Shown: positions 51,244-60,262 of the stretch, piece after piece | Layout: each line of letters starts with the position of its first letter | Numbering within the stretch: position 1 is the first letter of the stretch | Source: Motiliproteus sediminis | GTDB taxonomy: Bacteria > Pseudomonadota > Gammaproteobacteria > Pseudomonadales > Balneatricaceae | Direction: 5' to 3' | Length of the DNA: 64,000 nucleotides | Assembly: GCF_017912535.1 (NCBI RefSeq) | Contig: NZ_JAERQK010000008.1 | Span: 1-64,000 of the forward strand | The notes under the pieces: model-generated | What the model was told of the DNA's origin: nothing | Databases searched by the model: none | Seen by the model: only the letters and a program-made list of their open reading frames with translations | Position numbers and translations under genes: made by a program

Positions 51244-52007
51244 GCGGGCGCGCTACGGCGCGCGACAACGTGGATATAGCGCGCCATGTGACGGTAGGGC
51301 TCCTGCTCTCGCAGCGGACGCTCCAGGGCGATGATGTCGTCAAAATCGGCGGCGCGTTGGGTAATTCGGGGCATGTAGTCGAACAAGCAGCGAACGCCGC
51401 GCTTCAGTTCAATCGTCAGGCCCGCCTGTTCCAGCCAGCTATAGGCGGCGGCCGGGTCAATGGGGTTGGTGGGCGTCAGTTTGCGTCCGTCGCCGGCGAG
51501 CTTATCCTGCTGCAGCTTCACCAGAATCCCCCCCATTGCATTGCGCAGCACCAGTGAATGGCGGTTGTAGAACATCAGTGACAGCACCCCATCCGGTGTC
51601 AGGCGCGCAGCTAGCTGCTGCACCAGCGCGCGGGGATCACGAGTCCATTCCAGCACCGCGTGGCACAGTATTCGGGAAAATTGCGGGGCTCCCGGCAGGT
51701 ACGCTTGCAGGGTGCTGTGGTGCAGTGTCACCCGTTGGCTGAGTTGGCGCTCGTCGAGCAACAGTTGCGCCTGCTGCAGCATCGGTTCCGCCGCGTCCAC
51801 CAGGGTAACGCTGTGTCCGGCCGCCGCCCAGATGGCGCTCATCTGCCCCTGGCCGCCGCCAGCGTCAAGCACCCGGGTGGGTTTATCGGTCAACCAGGGC
51901 TGCAGATCGTCCTGAAGCAGAGCAAGACGCAGCTGGCCTTTAAGGTTGGCGTAGATGTTGCGGCTGAAGCGGGGAGCTAGCTGGTCAAAGTGGTGGTCGT
52001 TGGTCAC
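51240..52007 (-). CDS. cmoM: tRNA 5-carboxymethoxyuridine methyltransferase CmoM-like
   Basis: 255 residues. FSRNIYANLKGQLRLALLQDDLQPWL followed by RVLDAGGGQGQMSAIWAAAGH and ILCHAVLEWTRDPRALVQQL match CmoM (formerly SmtA), which methylates cmo5U34 in tRNA to mcmo5U. With cmoA and cmoB 4 kb away, this window holds the main late steps of that pathway. Confidence 0.87.
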   Translation of the reverse strand: MTNDHHFDQLAPRFSRNIYANLKGQLRLALLQDDLQPWLTDKPTRVLDAGGGQGQMSAIWAAAGHSVTLVDAAEPMLQQAQLLLDERQLSQRVTLHHSTLQAYLPGAPQFSRILCHAVLEWTRDPRALVQQLAARLTPDGVLSLMFYNRHSLVLRNAMGGILVKLQQDKLAGDGRKLTPTNPIDPAAAYSWLEQAGLTIELKRGVRCLFDYMPRITQRAADFDDIIALERPLREQEPYRHMARYIHVVARRSAPA

Positions 52008-52221
52008 GGTAACGGCGCCGGGCTGCTGGTGGCGCTATTATGCGGTCACCGGCAGATGGCTGCCAACCCTGTCGCGGCCCGGGGGGCTTGCCGGCTGCAG
52101 CGGCTTCGGTGGGAGAGAAGAGGCGAGGCATCGTGCCACGCTCGCGAAGAGAAGGAACGTGCCCTGGGGCGTGAAGGTGGAATACGAAGGTCGGGAGCAG
52201 CCGTCTGCCGGCAACAGGGCG

Positions 52222-52629
52222 CTAGCCCGCATTACCGGCGCGGCGCGTGTCCAACGATACGACCTTGGGGTCTTTGCGAAAGATAAAGCGGTGCAGCATG
52301 CCGGCATGGATCTCGGACATATCGAGGTAACGGAAGCCGATGTCGAATTCGGTTTGCGAAAGTCGACGGATATAGATCAGGCGGCAGCGGCAGAGAAAAG
52401 GCTGCGGTTCGCCCGGCAATTTGCAGCGCAGGTGGACCTCCACCGGTTCCTGCATCGGATCGCGGTCCTCAAATTCACAGATATGCTGCTTGATGGCAAT
52501 GTCGCCGTGGATCATCAACCCGCCGGGTGAGAGATTGCTGATGATCGCTTGCCGGGACTCACCTTCACCGTTGGTCAGCTCGGCTTCGAGCCGGGTATGT
52601 ACTCTGGGAAACTGGCGCAATTCATTCAT
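52222..52629 (-). CDS. PilZ-domain protein
   Basis: 135 residues from ATG 52629. RQFPRVHTRLEAELTNGEG carries the R-x-x-x-R c-di-GMP motif (here RQFPR), and NLSPGGLMIHG matches (D/N)-x-S-x-x-G. Binding of c-di-GMP is expected. Leftward gene; its 3' end faces cmoM. Confidence 0.85.
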   Translation of the reverse strand: MNELRQFPRVHTRLEAELTNGEGESRQAIISNLSPGGLMIHGDIAIKQHICEFEDRDPMQEPVEVHLRCKLPGEPQPFLCRCRLIYIRRLSQTEFDIGFRYLDMSEIHAGMLHRFIFRKDPKVVSLDTRRAGNAG

Positions 52630-52816
52630 GGCTGACTCCCCGAGCCCGCTTAGCCTGTCATTGCCGGCAGGTAAGGGCTCACTACTGGACAATGCCCTCA
52701 TTATCGGCCTGTGCTTCGGTGATTCACAAGCGTCAAGTGGCAATCGGTTGATTTACATCACGTGGGGAAGGGGGGACGTCGCCAGCGCGGTGCACTGGCG
52801 ACGGGAGCTGGACGGG

Positions 52817-53920
52817 TTATAGCGGGGTGCCGGAACCGTCAGCGTGCCAGGTAAAGATGCCGAACTTGAAGCCGACCAGATCACCTTTCTGGTCCCAGGT
52901 CAGCTTGCCCATGGCGGTATCGACGCTGTTGCCGCGCAGATAGTCACCCACTTTGTAAGGGTCGGTGCTGTCGGTCGCGTCCATCGCCTTGGCAAAGGCC
53001 TGTACACCGGCAACGGCTGTCCAGACGAAGGGGCCGGTGGGATCCTGTCCCTTGGACTTCATCAGGTCGACAATCGCTTTGTTTTGCGGCAGTAGATCGT
53101 AGCGCGAGGGCAACGTGACCAGCAGCCCTTCGACCGCTTCACCGGCGATGTTAGAGATCTCCTTATTCCCCAGCGCTTCCGGTCCAACGAACTGCGGGGT
53201 GTAACCGGTGTCGTGGCTCTGGCGCATGATCAGGCCCGCTTCGGGGTGGTAACCGCCGTAGTAAACCAGGTCGATGTTCTCGCGCTTCATTTTGGTGATC
53301 AGCGAGGAGAAGTCCTTGTCGCCGGCAGTGATCCCTTCAAACATCACTACGTTGACACCGGCGTCCTTCAGGTAGTTGTGAACCGAGGTGGCGATACCTT
53401 CTCCGTACTGTTGTTTGTCGTGGATGATGGCCACGCGCTGAGGCTTGATCTTGTTAGCGATCAGCTCACCGGCGGTGGGGCCCTGATCGGAATCGAGACC
53501 GATGGTGCGGAAGATCAGCTGATAGCCTCGTTCGGTAATCGCCGGGTTGGTTGAAGTGGTAACCGCAATCACGCCCTCATCCTCGTACACGTCGGTGGCT
53601 GGCTGGGTGCTGCTGGAGCAGAGGTGGCCGAACACGAACTGGATACCGTCGCTGACCACTTTGTTGGCCACCGCAACCGCCTGTTTCGGATCGCAGGCGT
53701 CGTCATACTCGTTGATTTCGAAGGTGTTGCCATCGACGCCACCGGCCTTGTTGATCAGCTCAATGGCGGCATGGGCGCCCTGGAACCACATGTCTCCGTA
53801 CTGGGATACGCTGCCGGTCATAGGGCCGGCGATGGCTACCGGGATGGTGTCCGCCTGAGCGGTGGTGCCCATCGCGGCCGAGAGCGCCATGACGGCGACG
53901 GATTTTTTGAACAGTGTCAT
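52817..53920 (-). CDS. Branched-chain amino-acid/amide ABC transporter binding protein, BraC/LivJ-like
   Basis: 367 residues with signal peptide (MTLFKKSVAVMALSAAMGTTAQA). The mature sequence DTIPVAIAGPMTGSVSQYGDMWFQGAHAAIELINKAGGV and GHLCSSSTQPATDVYEDEG are typical of LivJ/BraC periplasmic proteins. No permease or ATPase genes are in the neighbourhood, so it may work with a remote transporter. Confidence 0.9.
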   Translation of the reverse strand: MTLFKKSVAVMALSAAMGTTAQADTIPVAIAGPMTGSVSQYGDMWFQGAHAAIELINKAGGVDGNTFEINEYDDACDPKQAVAVANKVVSDGIQFVFGHLCSSSTQPATDVYEDEGVIAVTTSTNPAITERGYQLIFRTIGLDSDQGPTAGELIANKIKPQRVAIIHDKQQYGEGIATSVHNYLKDAGVNVVMFEGITAGDKDFSSLITKMKRENIDLVYYGGYHPEAGLIMRQSHDTGYTPQFVGPEALGNKEISNIAGEAVEGLLVTLPSRYDLLPQNKAIVDLMKSKGQDPTGPFVWTAVAGVQAFAKAMDATDSTDPYKVGDYLRGNSVDTAMGKLTWDQKGDLVGFKFGIFTWHADGSGTPL

Positions 53921-54052
53921 TAGGGGTGCTTCCTCGTCATTGTTATTGCTTTTGTTTTCGATTGGCCCCGCCTCGGCGATCTGGCCGAGACTGGATGGGT
54001 GAACGCTAGCACAGGGGGTTGAAAGCTGTAAATAAATCGAACAGTCGTTGTG

Positions 54053-54331
54053 TTATTTCAACGCTTGCCGGTAGCGCTTACAGTCAAGCTGACTATAACG
54101 CTGGCGGTAATCGTTGCGCAGTGCCTGCCAGCGCTGCATCTGCTTGCGGCTGCCGCCATGGCGGCGCTGTGCAGTATAGCGATCAATGCGTTGCTTGACG
54201 CTTTGGCACTGCTTGAGGCTGCCTTTGTCGCTGCGGGTTTGGGCGCTGCTGGCAGGGCTCAGTAGCGCAAGGCTGAGGGTCACAACAAGCAGGCGTATCG
54301 CGCGCTGGTGGCGAATCGTCATGATGGGCAT
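54053..54331 (-). CDS. Small exported basic protein
   Basis: 92 residues with signal peptide (RAIRLLVVTLSLALLSPASSAQT) and a strongly basic, helical mature part with two Cys residues (KQCQSV, LDCKRY) that could form a disulfide. Similar small proteins occur in related bacteria; function unknown. Confidence 0.6.
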   Translation of the reverse strand: MPIMTIRHQRAIRLLVVTLSLALLSPASSAQTRSDKGSLKQCQSVKQRIDRYTAQRRHGGSRKQMQRWQALRNDYRQRYSQLDCKRYRQALK

Positions 54332-54407
54332 CCTTGCCGTCAGGGGTTAAGCCGTATAGCGGCTGACCGCCATAAGCCTAGTCAATATTCTGGATCGTTC
54401 AAACAAA

Positions 54408-54429
54408 AAAGACGCCCGTGGGCGTCTTT
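54408..54429. terminator. Bidirectional terminator after acuI
   Basis: AAAGACGCCC / GGCGTCTTT stem with A-run and T-run, 23 bases after the acuI stop. Confidence 0.85.
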
Positions 54430-54452
54430 CGTGGTGACTGGCAGGATTGCGA

Positions 54453-55451
54453 TCAGGCTTGCAGGTCGATGACCACCCGTCCGCGCACCTGGCCTTGAAC
54501 AATGTCCTGCGCCAGTTGCGGCAACTGTTCCAGCGTTGCGACCTGTTCGATCTCGCCGAGCATTTTCTCCGGCAGTAGCTCTGCCAGCCGCTGCCAGGCC
54601 TGGGTCCGGCGCGCCACCGGGCACATCACGGAATCGACCCCCTGCAGGCGCACATTGCGCAGGATAAAGGGCATCACCGTGGACGGCAGTTTATAGTCGG
54701 CCGCCAAGCCGCAGGCGGCTACGGTGCCGCTGTAATTGGCTTCGGCCAGCAGGCGGGCGAGGATCTCCCCGCCAACGGTATCGATGGCGCCGGCCCAGCG
54801 GGATTTTTCCAGCGGGCGGGCACGGGTAGCCATCTCGTCGCGACTCAGCAGGGTGGTGGCTCCCAGGTCGCGCAGGTAGTCATGGGTGCTTTCACGGCCG
54901 GTGATGGCGGCAACTTCATAACCCAGCGCCGCCAGCAGGGCAACGGCCACGCTGCCCACGCCACCTGCGGCACCAGAGACCACCACCGGGCCCTGGTCCG
55001 GCGTCACGCCGCCCTCTTCCAGAGCCATTACGCACAGCATGGCGGTCAGTCCGGCGGTGCCCACCGCCATCGCCTGCTTGGCGCTCAGGCCATCAGGCAG
55101 GGGTACCAGCCAGGCAGGGCGGACCCGCTGCATCTGGCTATATCCGCCCCAATATTTTTCGCCCACGCTCCAGCCGGTGAGTACCACCCGATCACCGGCG
55201 CTAAAGCTGCTGCTGCCGCCATCGACCACTGTACCGGCCAGATCGATACCCGGCACCATCGGCCAGTTGAGGACGATCTTACCGGTGCCGGTCACCGCCA
55301 GACCGTCCTTGTAGTTGAGGCTGGAGTATTCGACCTTGACCAGCACCTCTTCGTCCGGCAACTCGGCGGTGGTCAAGTGCTCAATCGCGGCAAGGGTTTT
55401 GCCGTCATCGCTTTGGCGCAGTACCAGCGCCTTGAAAGGAGTGTCGCTCAC
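54453..55451 (-). CDS. acuI: NADPH-dependent acrylyl-CoA reductase AcuI/YhdH-like
   Basis: 332 residues from GTG 55451, with GGAGG seven bases before. Zinc-free MDR-family oxidoreductase: KVEYSSLNYKDGLAVTGTGKIVLNWPMVPGIDLAGTV and VVVSGAAGGVGSVAVALLAALGYEVAAITGR. AcuI reduces acryloyl-CoA to propionyl-CoA, in DMSP degradation or acrylate detoxification. Divergent from the GntR/FCD gene with an operator between them. Confidence 0.85.
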   Translation of the reverse strand: MSDTPFKALVLRQSDDGKTLAAIEHLTTAELPDEEVLVKVEYSSLNYKDGLAVTGTGKIVLNWPMVPGIDLAGTVVDGGSSSFSAGDRVVLTGWSVGEKYWGGYSQMQRVRPAWLVPLPDGLSAKQAMAVGTAGLTAMLCVMALEEGGVTPDQGPVVVSGAAGGVGSVAVALLAALGYEVAAITGRESTHDYLRDLGATTLLSRDEMATRARPLEKSRWAGAIDTVGGEILARLLAEANYSGTVAACGLAADYKLPSTVMPFILRNVRLQGVDSVMCPVARRTQAWQRLAELLPEKMLGEIEQVATLEQLPQLAQDIVQGQVRGRVVIDLQA

Positions 55452-55520
55452 GGAATGTCCTCCGGTGTGGGTTGGCTGCGGTGGGCAGCGGGTATGAGGC
55501 ACCTTAGGGTGTATAAGTTA

Positions 55521-55535
55521 ATTTGTCAAACAAAT
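55521..55535. promoter_or_regulatory. GntR/FadR-type operator between acuI and its regulator
   Basis: ATTTGTCAAACAAAT is a perfect 15-base palindrome and includes TNGTNNNACNA, the known operator pattern of FadR-subfamily GntR regulators. Its place 61 bases before the regulator start and 70 before acuI supports joint control. Confidence 0.75.
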
Positions 55536-55595
55536 AGAAAAATAGACGTTGCCATGGTAAAGTTCGCCCTTATCACTGTTTGAATCGGAGTGCCG

Positions 55596-56330
55596 ATGGC
55601 AATCAAGTACGACACCCTGGTGACCCAGAGCCTGGCCAAGCAGATAGCCGAGAATCTGCGTGAAGCGATTCTGGATGGGCGGCTGAAAGTCGATCAGCGT
55701 TTGCCGACCGAAGAGGAGTTGGCGGCGCGGTTCTCGGTTTCCCGGCCGACGATTCGCGAGGCCCTGAAGCGTTTGGCCGCGCAGAATCTGGTGCGCTCTC
55801 GCCGTGGGCCGGCCGGGGGCACCTTTATCACCCGGCCCAGTGATGCCGAGCTGCGGGTGACGCTGCAGAACGCTACCACCCTGATGGTGACGCTGGGCGA
55901 ATTTGATATCGACGCCATTACCGAGGCGCGGCTGGAGCTGGAACGACTTTGTCTCAAACTTGCGGTAGAGAGGCGTCAGCCGGAGCATCTGCAGCGGATG
56001 GCGGACGAGTTGCAGCGGCAGCGCGAGCCCGTCAGCGATGAGGAGTTCTGCGCGGCGGATGTACGCTTTCACCGTGCGCTGGTGGATGCCACCGCCAATC
56101 CGGTGTTGCAGTTCAACATGGTGACGGTGATTGAAGCGCTGCAGCCGTTGATGAACATGATTGCCAATCGCACCCGCGAGCGTGAGGTGATTGTCGACCA
56201 CCATCAGCGCTTGCTCGATGCGGTCAGCGCCAGCGAACTGCCGGCGGCGGAGAAGGCGTTGACCGGATTGGTCGACTACCTGCGTCAGCAATATCAATTG
56301 GCACGTGAACGTCAGGCCGCTCGTGGTTGA
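55596..56330 (+). CDS. GntR-family regulator of the FCD (FadR) type
   Basis: 244 residues from ATG 55596 with GGAG five bases before. N-terminal winged helix (QIAENLREAILDGRLKVDQRLPTEEELAARFSVSRPTIREALKRLAAQNLVRSRRG) and C-terminal helical FCD ligand domain with metal-ligand His residues (DVRFHRALVDAT). Divergent from acuI, its likely target. Confidence 0.9.
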   Translation: MAIKYDTLVTQSLAKQIAENLREAILDGRLKVDQRLPTEEELAARFSVSRPTIREALKRLAAQNLVRSRRGPAGGTFITRPSDAELRVTLQNATTLMVTLGEFDIDAITEARLELERLCLKLAVERRQPEHLQRMADELQRQREPVSDEEFCAADVRFHRALVDATANPVLQFNMVTVIEALQPLMNMIANRTREREVIVDHHQRLLDAVSASELPAAEKALTGLVDYLRQQYQLARERQAARG

Positions 56331-56440
56331 CAGCGATGTCGGCGCAAAGCCCCGCTCGGTCAGGCGTTGCAGTGATTGCGGCAAGAGCGTCTGTTGGCGT
56401 TGTTCGGTGGTGTATGCGGCAACCGCGCGGGCGGCTGAGC

Positions 56441-57037
56441 CTAAGGCTGTATTTCGCAGTGCATGATCGGATTGCCGTAGCCTTCAAAGCCCCAGCGGAT
56501 CAGCGCCTCGTTACCCTGCGTCCACAGCATGATGTTGCTGCCTTCATACTTGGCCCCGCTGCCTGAGGGGACCAGAAACAGAATCTGATCCTGGTCGCCG
56601 CGGCTGACCTTGGCGGTCGCCGGGTCGCTGTTGTAGTAAAGCGCGGATACCTGATCGCCCTCGCTATCGTCGCAGAGGTAGATGAATGGGCCGGTGGCTT
56701 GCAGCAGGTCGAAGCGGCTCTGTAGTTCAGCGATGCGGTAACGGTAGCTTTCATCGATGCACTGGATCGGCATGGCGCTTTTCCAGCAGTCGTCGCGCCC
56801 CTTGATCCAGCCGCGCTGCTCGGCTTGCAGCTTATCAAGGTGGCCGGGTGGAACAACCTGCACCGCGCCCGCAAAGGCGCGTGCCAGGCGGCGGTCGAGG
56901 GCGGCCAGGTCGGGTTGCTGGCAGACCAGGGTTTCGACGCTGCCGGTGGCCGCGCTGCAGTCGAAACTGGGCTGTTGGGCGCAGCCGCCAGCCAGCAGCC
57001 CACCGAGGGCTATCGTTCCGAGAGCCAGTCTGCGCAT
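56441..57037 (-). CDS. Lipoprotein with LprI-like and MliC-like regions
   Basis: 198 residues. Lipobox GGLLAGGC, then an LprI-type Cys domain (FDCSAATGSVETLVCQQPDLAALDRRLARAF and DDCWKS..QCIDESYRYRIAELQ) and a C-terminal MliC-like beta domain (ALYYNSDPATAKVSRG...ILFLVPSGSGAKYEGSNIMLW). Both are lysozyme-inhibitor folds. It likely protects the wall from host or predator lysozymes. Confidence 0.8.
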   Translation of the reverse strand: MRRLALGTIALGGLLAGGCAQQPSFDCSAATGSVETLVCQQPDLAALDRRLARAFAGAVQVVPPGHLDKLQAEQRGWIKGRDDCWKSAMPIQCIDESYRYRIAELQSRFDLLQATGPFIYLCDDSEGDQVSALYYNSDPATAKVSRGDQDQILFLVPSGSGAKYEGSNIMLWTQGNEALIRWGFEGYGNPIMHCEIQP

Positions 57038-57318
57038 CAGGACTGCGATGCGCGTTCAGCCAGGTGACGAATGTAATCGTCGAGGTTTTCGTTCATCATC
57101 TTGCGGAAATCGTCGCTGAACATCTCCAGCATCTTCTCTTTGTCACCCGCAAGGTCTTCGGTCATCAGCGACGATTCGAACGCGTTGTAGCGTGCTGCTG
57201 CATAGCGGATGCCCATGCCCACCACGCCGCTATTGTCATCCTGCGCAAGCTCGTTGGCCAGGGCGATAAACTTGTCGGCAACGGCGTAAACGGCTTGGGG
57301 ATCGAAATCTTGGCTCAT
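57037..57318 (-). CDS. DUF3144-family protein
   Basis: 93 residues from ATG 57318 with AGAGG before. FYxxADKFIxLANELAQ..GMGIRYAAARYNAFESS matches the DUF3144 pattern. Small cytosolic protein, function unknown. Overlaps the lipoprotein gene by one base. Confidence 0.8.
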   Translation of the reverse strand: MSQDFDPQAVYAVADKFIALANELAQDDNSGVVGMGIRYAAARYNAFESSLMTEDLAGDKEKMLEMFSDDFRKMMNENLDDYIRHLAERASQS

Positions 57319-57334
57319 GAATACCTCTGCGTGT

Positions 57335-57649
57335 TCAGCGCCGGCGGCGCTCGATGGTGGGGGATTCGTACTGACTGTAATCGACACCGGCAGGTTGCCA
57401 CAGCGAGCGGGCGGTCAGCTCTGCCTGGCGTTCGGCGATACTTTGGCGGAACACCGAGCGATGGGTGTCGTCCATAAGCTGGCTCATCTCCTCGTTGGAG
57501 ACCAACCCCATAAATACCCCCGCCTGAATGAAACCTTCGCAGCGGTGCTTGTCGACGTCGGCGACTTTCAGTCCCTGCTTGGCGGCGTTGAAGATCCGCA
57601 GCAGACGCTGACGAACCTCCTCTTTAAAACTGTCGTGATCGGGCTGCAT
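57335..57649 (-). CDS. Small hypothetical protein
   Basis: 104 residues from ATG 57649; longer starts overlap the permease gene. Helical sequence (DSFKEEVRQRLLRIFNAAKQGLKVADVDKHRCEGFIQAG) with a basic end. No family recognised. Confidence 0.6.
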   Translation of the reverse strand: MQPDHDSFKEEVRQRLLRIFNAAKQGLKVADVDKHRCEGFIQAGVFMGLVSNEEMSQLMDDTHRSVFRQSIAERQAELTARSLWQPAGVDYSQYESPTIERRRR

Positions 57650-57716
57650 GGCGTGTTGTATGCTGAGTGAGGCGATGATTCTGCCCCACTCGGCCCCGGC
57701 TGGCAACTTGCCTCGG

Positions 57717-58517
57717 CTAGCTGTTGCGGGCGCGCATGAACCCACGTTGGGGGTTGAACGCCACGATAGCGGCGCTGACGAACAGTAGCGTACAGCCGGT
57801 AACAATCCCGATGGCTTCGCCGTGCCACTGCCCGTAAAGGGTAAAGCGGATCAGTTCTACCGCATGGGTAAAGGGATTGAGGCGGCAAAGGGTGTAGAGC
57901 CATTCTCCCGCTTCCTGCATCTTCCATAATGGATAGAGGGCGCTGGAGAGAAAGAACATCGGAAAAATTACGAAGTTCATCACCCCGGCAAAGTTTTCCA
58001 GTTGCCGGATAAAACTGGAGATGAATAACCCCAGCCCTCCCAGCATCAGGCCTGTCAGCAGCAGTACCGGTGCCGCCAGCAGGTAGCCTGAGGGTGGCGG
58101 TTCTACCCCGAAAAACCAGGCGATGGCGAGAAATGCATACACCTGCGGCAGCGCCACCAGAGCGCTGGCGATCAGTTTGCATAGCAGCAGGTAACTCCGC
58201 GGCAGTGGGCTCATCAACAGCACCCGCATACTGCCCATCTCACGGTCATACACCATCGACAGTGAACTCTGCATGGCGTTAAAGAGCAGCACCATGGCGC
58301 ACAGTCCCGGTGCGATGTAGACCTCGTAGGTGATGTAGGTGTCGTAGGGTTGGATGATGCTGATGCCAAGGGCAGCGCGGAAGCCGGCAGCAAACACGGC
58401 CAGCCATACCAACGGCCTGACCAGGGCGCTGAAGAAACGGGTACGCTGGTGAACAAAGCGCAGCAGCTCGCGGAAAAGAATGCCCACAAAGGCTTGCAGG
58501 TAGGCGCTCATGTTCAT
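57717..58517 (-). CDS. ABC-2 type permease of PQQ-alcohol-dehydrogenase-associated exporter
   Basis: 266 residues, six membrane spans, ABC-2 (DrrB-like) fold: MVYDREMGSMRVLLMSPLPRSYLL is the conserved loop. Follows its ATPase with ATGA overlap. Together they form an exporter found beside PQQ-dependent alcohol dehydrogenase systems; the substrate is not known. Confidence 0.88.
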   Translation of the reverse strand: MNMSAYLQAFVGILFRELLRFVHQRTRFFSALVRPLVWLAVFAAGFRAALGISIIQPYDTYITYEVYIAPGLCAMVLLFNAMQSSLSMVYDREMGSMRVLLMSPLPRSYLLLCKLIASALVALPQVYAFLAIAWFFGVEPPPSGYLLAAPVLLLTGLMLGGLGLFISSFIRQLENFAGVMNFVIFPMFFLSSALYPLWKMQEAGEWLYTLCRLNPFTHAVELIRFTLYGQWHGEAIGIVTGCTLLFVSAAIVAFNPQRGFMRARNS

Positions 58518-59275
58518 CCGTTGACCTCTGCCCTGGGGGCCGTCAGAGTTTCAAATGCATCGACCAGGCGTTCTGCTCCGACGCGAGCGCAGATCTCCGC
58601 GCTGGTGCTGTTCGCCAGCAGCCGGCCGCGATGGATCAGGGTGACCGGGTCATCGGGCTGGATCTCCTCAATCAGGTGAGTGGCCCATAACACCCCTAAT
58701 CCCTGATCACGACATAATCCGCGGACATGGCGGTTGAGATCGGTACGGGCATGACTGTCGAGACCCACGGTGGCTTCGTCCAGCAGCAGCAGCCGGGGGC
58801 GGTGAAGCAGGGCGCGGGCGATCTCCACCCGCCGTCGGTGGCCACCATTGAGGGTGCGCACCCGCTCTTTGGTGCGCTGTTCCAGCCCCACCCGCGTCAG
58901 TTCATCGTTGATTCGGACCTTGCGCTCGCGCCAGCCGATCCCCTGCAGGGTGGCGTGGTAGTTGAGGTTTTCCGCCACCGACAGGTCGAGATCAAGGGTG
59001 CTTTGCTGAAACACCATGCCGATACGGCCGAGCACTTTGGCCGGGGCGCGTTCGAGGTCGATGCCGTCAAGGACGATCCGCCCCTGCTGCAGAGCAAAGA
59101 GGCGACTGATCAATGCGAACAGGGTGCTTTTGCCGGCCCCGTTGGGGCCGAGCAGCGCATGGAACTGACCGCTCTGCAGCTGAAAGCTGAGGTCACGCAG
59201 AGCCGGGGTGTTGCCGTAGCGAAACTCCAGTTGCTCCACCGCCAGCAGCGTAGCCGGCGACACCGTGGCGGGCAT
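58514..59275 (-). CDS. ABC exporter ATP-binding protein of PQQ-linked cluster
   Basis: 253 residues: Walker A LLGPNGAGKSTLF, signature LNGGHRRRVEIARALLHRPRLLLLDEATVGLD. The signature reads NGGH rather than SGGQ, a notable but family-known variant. Overlaps the beta-propeller stop by one base. Confidence 0.9.
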   Translation of the reverse strand: MPATVSPATLLAVEQLEFRYGNTPALRDLSFQLQSGQFHALLGPNGAGKSTLFALISRLFALQQGRIVLDGIDLERAPAKVLGRIGMVFQQSTLDLDLSVAENLNYHATLQGIGWRERKVRINDELTRVGLEQRTKERVRTLNGGHRRRVEIARALLHRPRLLLLDEATVGLDSHARTDLNRHVRGLCRDQGLGVLWATHLIEEIQPDDPVTLIHRGRLLANSTSAEICARVGAERLVDAFETLTAPRAEVNG

Positions 59276-60252
59276 CAGGGCTTCACCGCAATGCCCCAGG
59301 GGTAGCGCCCGACCTTGATCGATTTGCGTACCTTGAGGTTGTCAACGTCGATCACTGACACGTCGCCGCTCATGCCGTTGCTGGTCAGCAGCAGCGACTG
59401 GTCAGGGCTGAACTCCAGATGCCAGACACGACGGCCGACCAGCAGATAGTCCAGCACCTCAAAGCTGTTGGCATCGACCACCGCCACATGGTTGGCCGGC
59501 CCCAGAGCAACAAAGGCATAGCGGCCGTCATCGGTCAGTTTGATCCCTACCGGCTGCACCTTGTCGGGATGGATGCCACGAATGGGGAAGCGCAGGGTGT
59601 GGCGGATCTCGCGGCTGGCGACGTCGATCACCGACACGGTGCCGCCGATTTCGGCGCTGGCCCAGAGCGTTGAGCCATCCTTGCTGAACTCCACGTGACG
59701 CGGCCGCTGATCTACCTGGGTGTTGTCGATCAGCTCGTGGGTGGCGGTGTCGATCCAGTGCAGCATGCTGGTGGTTTCCGAGGTGTTGACCGCCACCGAA
59801 CCATCGGGGCTGACCGCCATGCCTTCCGGCTCGACGCCGACATCAATCTGCGCCACCACTGTGCGGCTGTCGGTATCTACCACCGTAACCAGCGCGTCGT
59901 CTTCGTTGGCGATATAGAGGCGCTGGTTGTCGGGATGCAGCGAGAACTGCTCCGGATCAGCGCCGGAGGGCAGTTCATGAACGATCTTGCCGCTGGCAAC
60001 GTCCATCACCTGCACGGTGTCGTCGTCACTGGCGCAGATGTAGAGCAGGGAAAAGTCCTTGCTGAAGGTGATGCCGCGCGGGCGCTGGCCGACCTCGATG
60101 GTGTTGATCACTTCCAGCGTATCGAGGTCGATCAGCGACAGGCTGTCATCCTTTTCGTTGGAGACATAGGCGATAGCGGCCAGCGCCTGAGTGCTGCACA
60201 GCGCGCCGGCGGTCAGCAGAGCAAGAGCAAAACGGTAGCGGCGTAGGATCAT
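59275..60252 (-). CDS. PQQ-dependent catabolism-associated YVTN beta-propeller protein
   Basis: 325 residues with signal peptide (ALALLTAGALCSTQALA) and seven YVTN-type blades (VSNEKDDSLSLIDLDTLEVINTIEVGQRPRGI repeated). Periplasmic. Such proteins accompany PQQ alcohol dehydrogenases; role unclear, perhaps cofactor or enzyme scaffolding. Confidence 0.9.
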   Translation of the reverse strand: MILRRYRFALALLTAGALCSTQALAAIAYVSNEKDDSLSLIDLDTLEVINTIEVGQRPRGITFSKDFSLLYICASDDDTVQVMDVASGKIVHELPSGADPEQFSLHPDNQRLYIANEDDALVTVVDTDSRTVVAQIDVGVEPEGMAVSPDGSVAVNTSETTSMLHWIDTATHELIDNTQVDQRPRHVEFSKDGSTLWASAEIGGTVSVIDVASREIRHTLRFPIRGIHPDKVQPVGIKLTDDGRYAFVALGPANHVAVVDANSFEVLDYLLVGRRVWHLEFSPDQSLLLTSNGMSGDVSVIDVDNLKVRKSIKVGRYPWGIAVKP

Positions 60253-60262
60253 AACGAACTCC

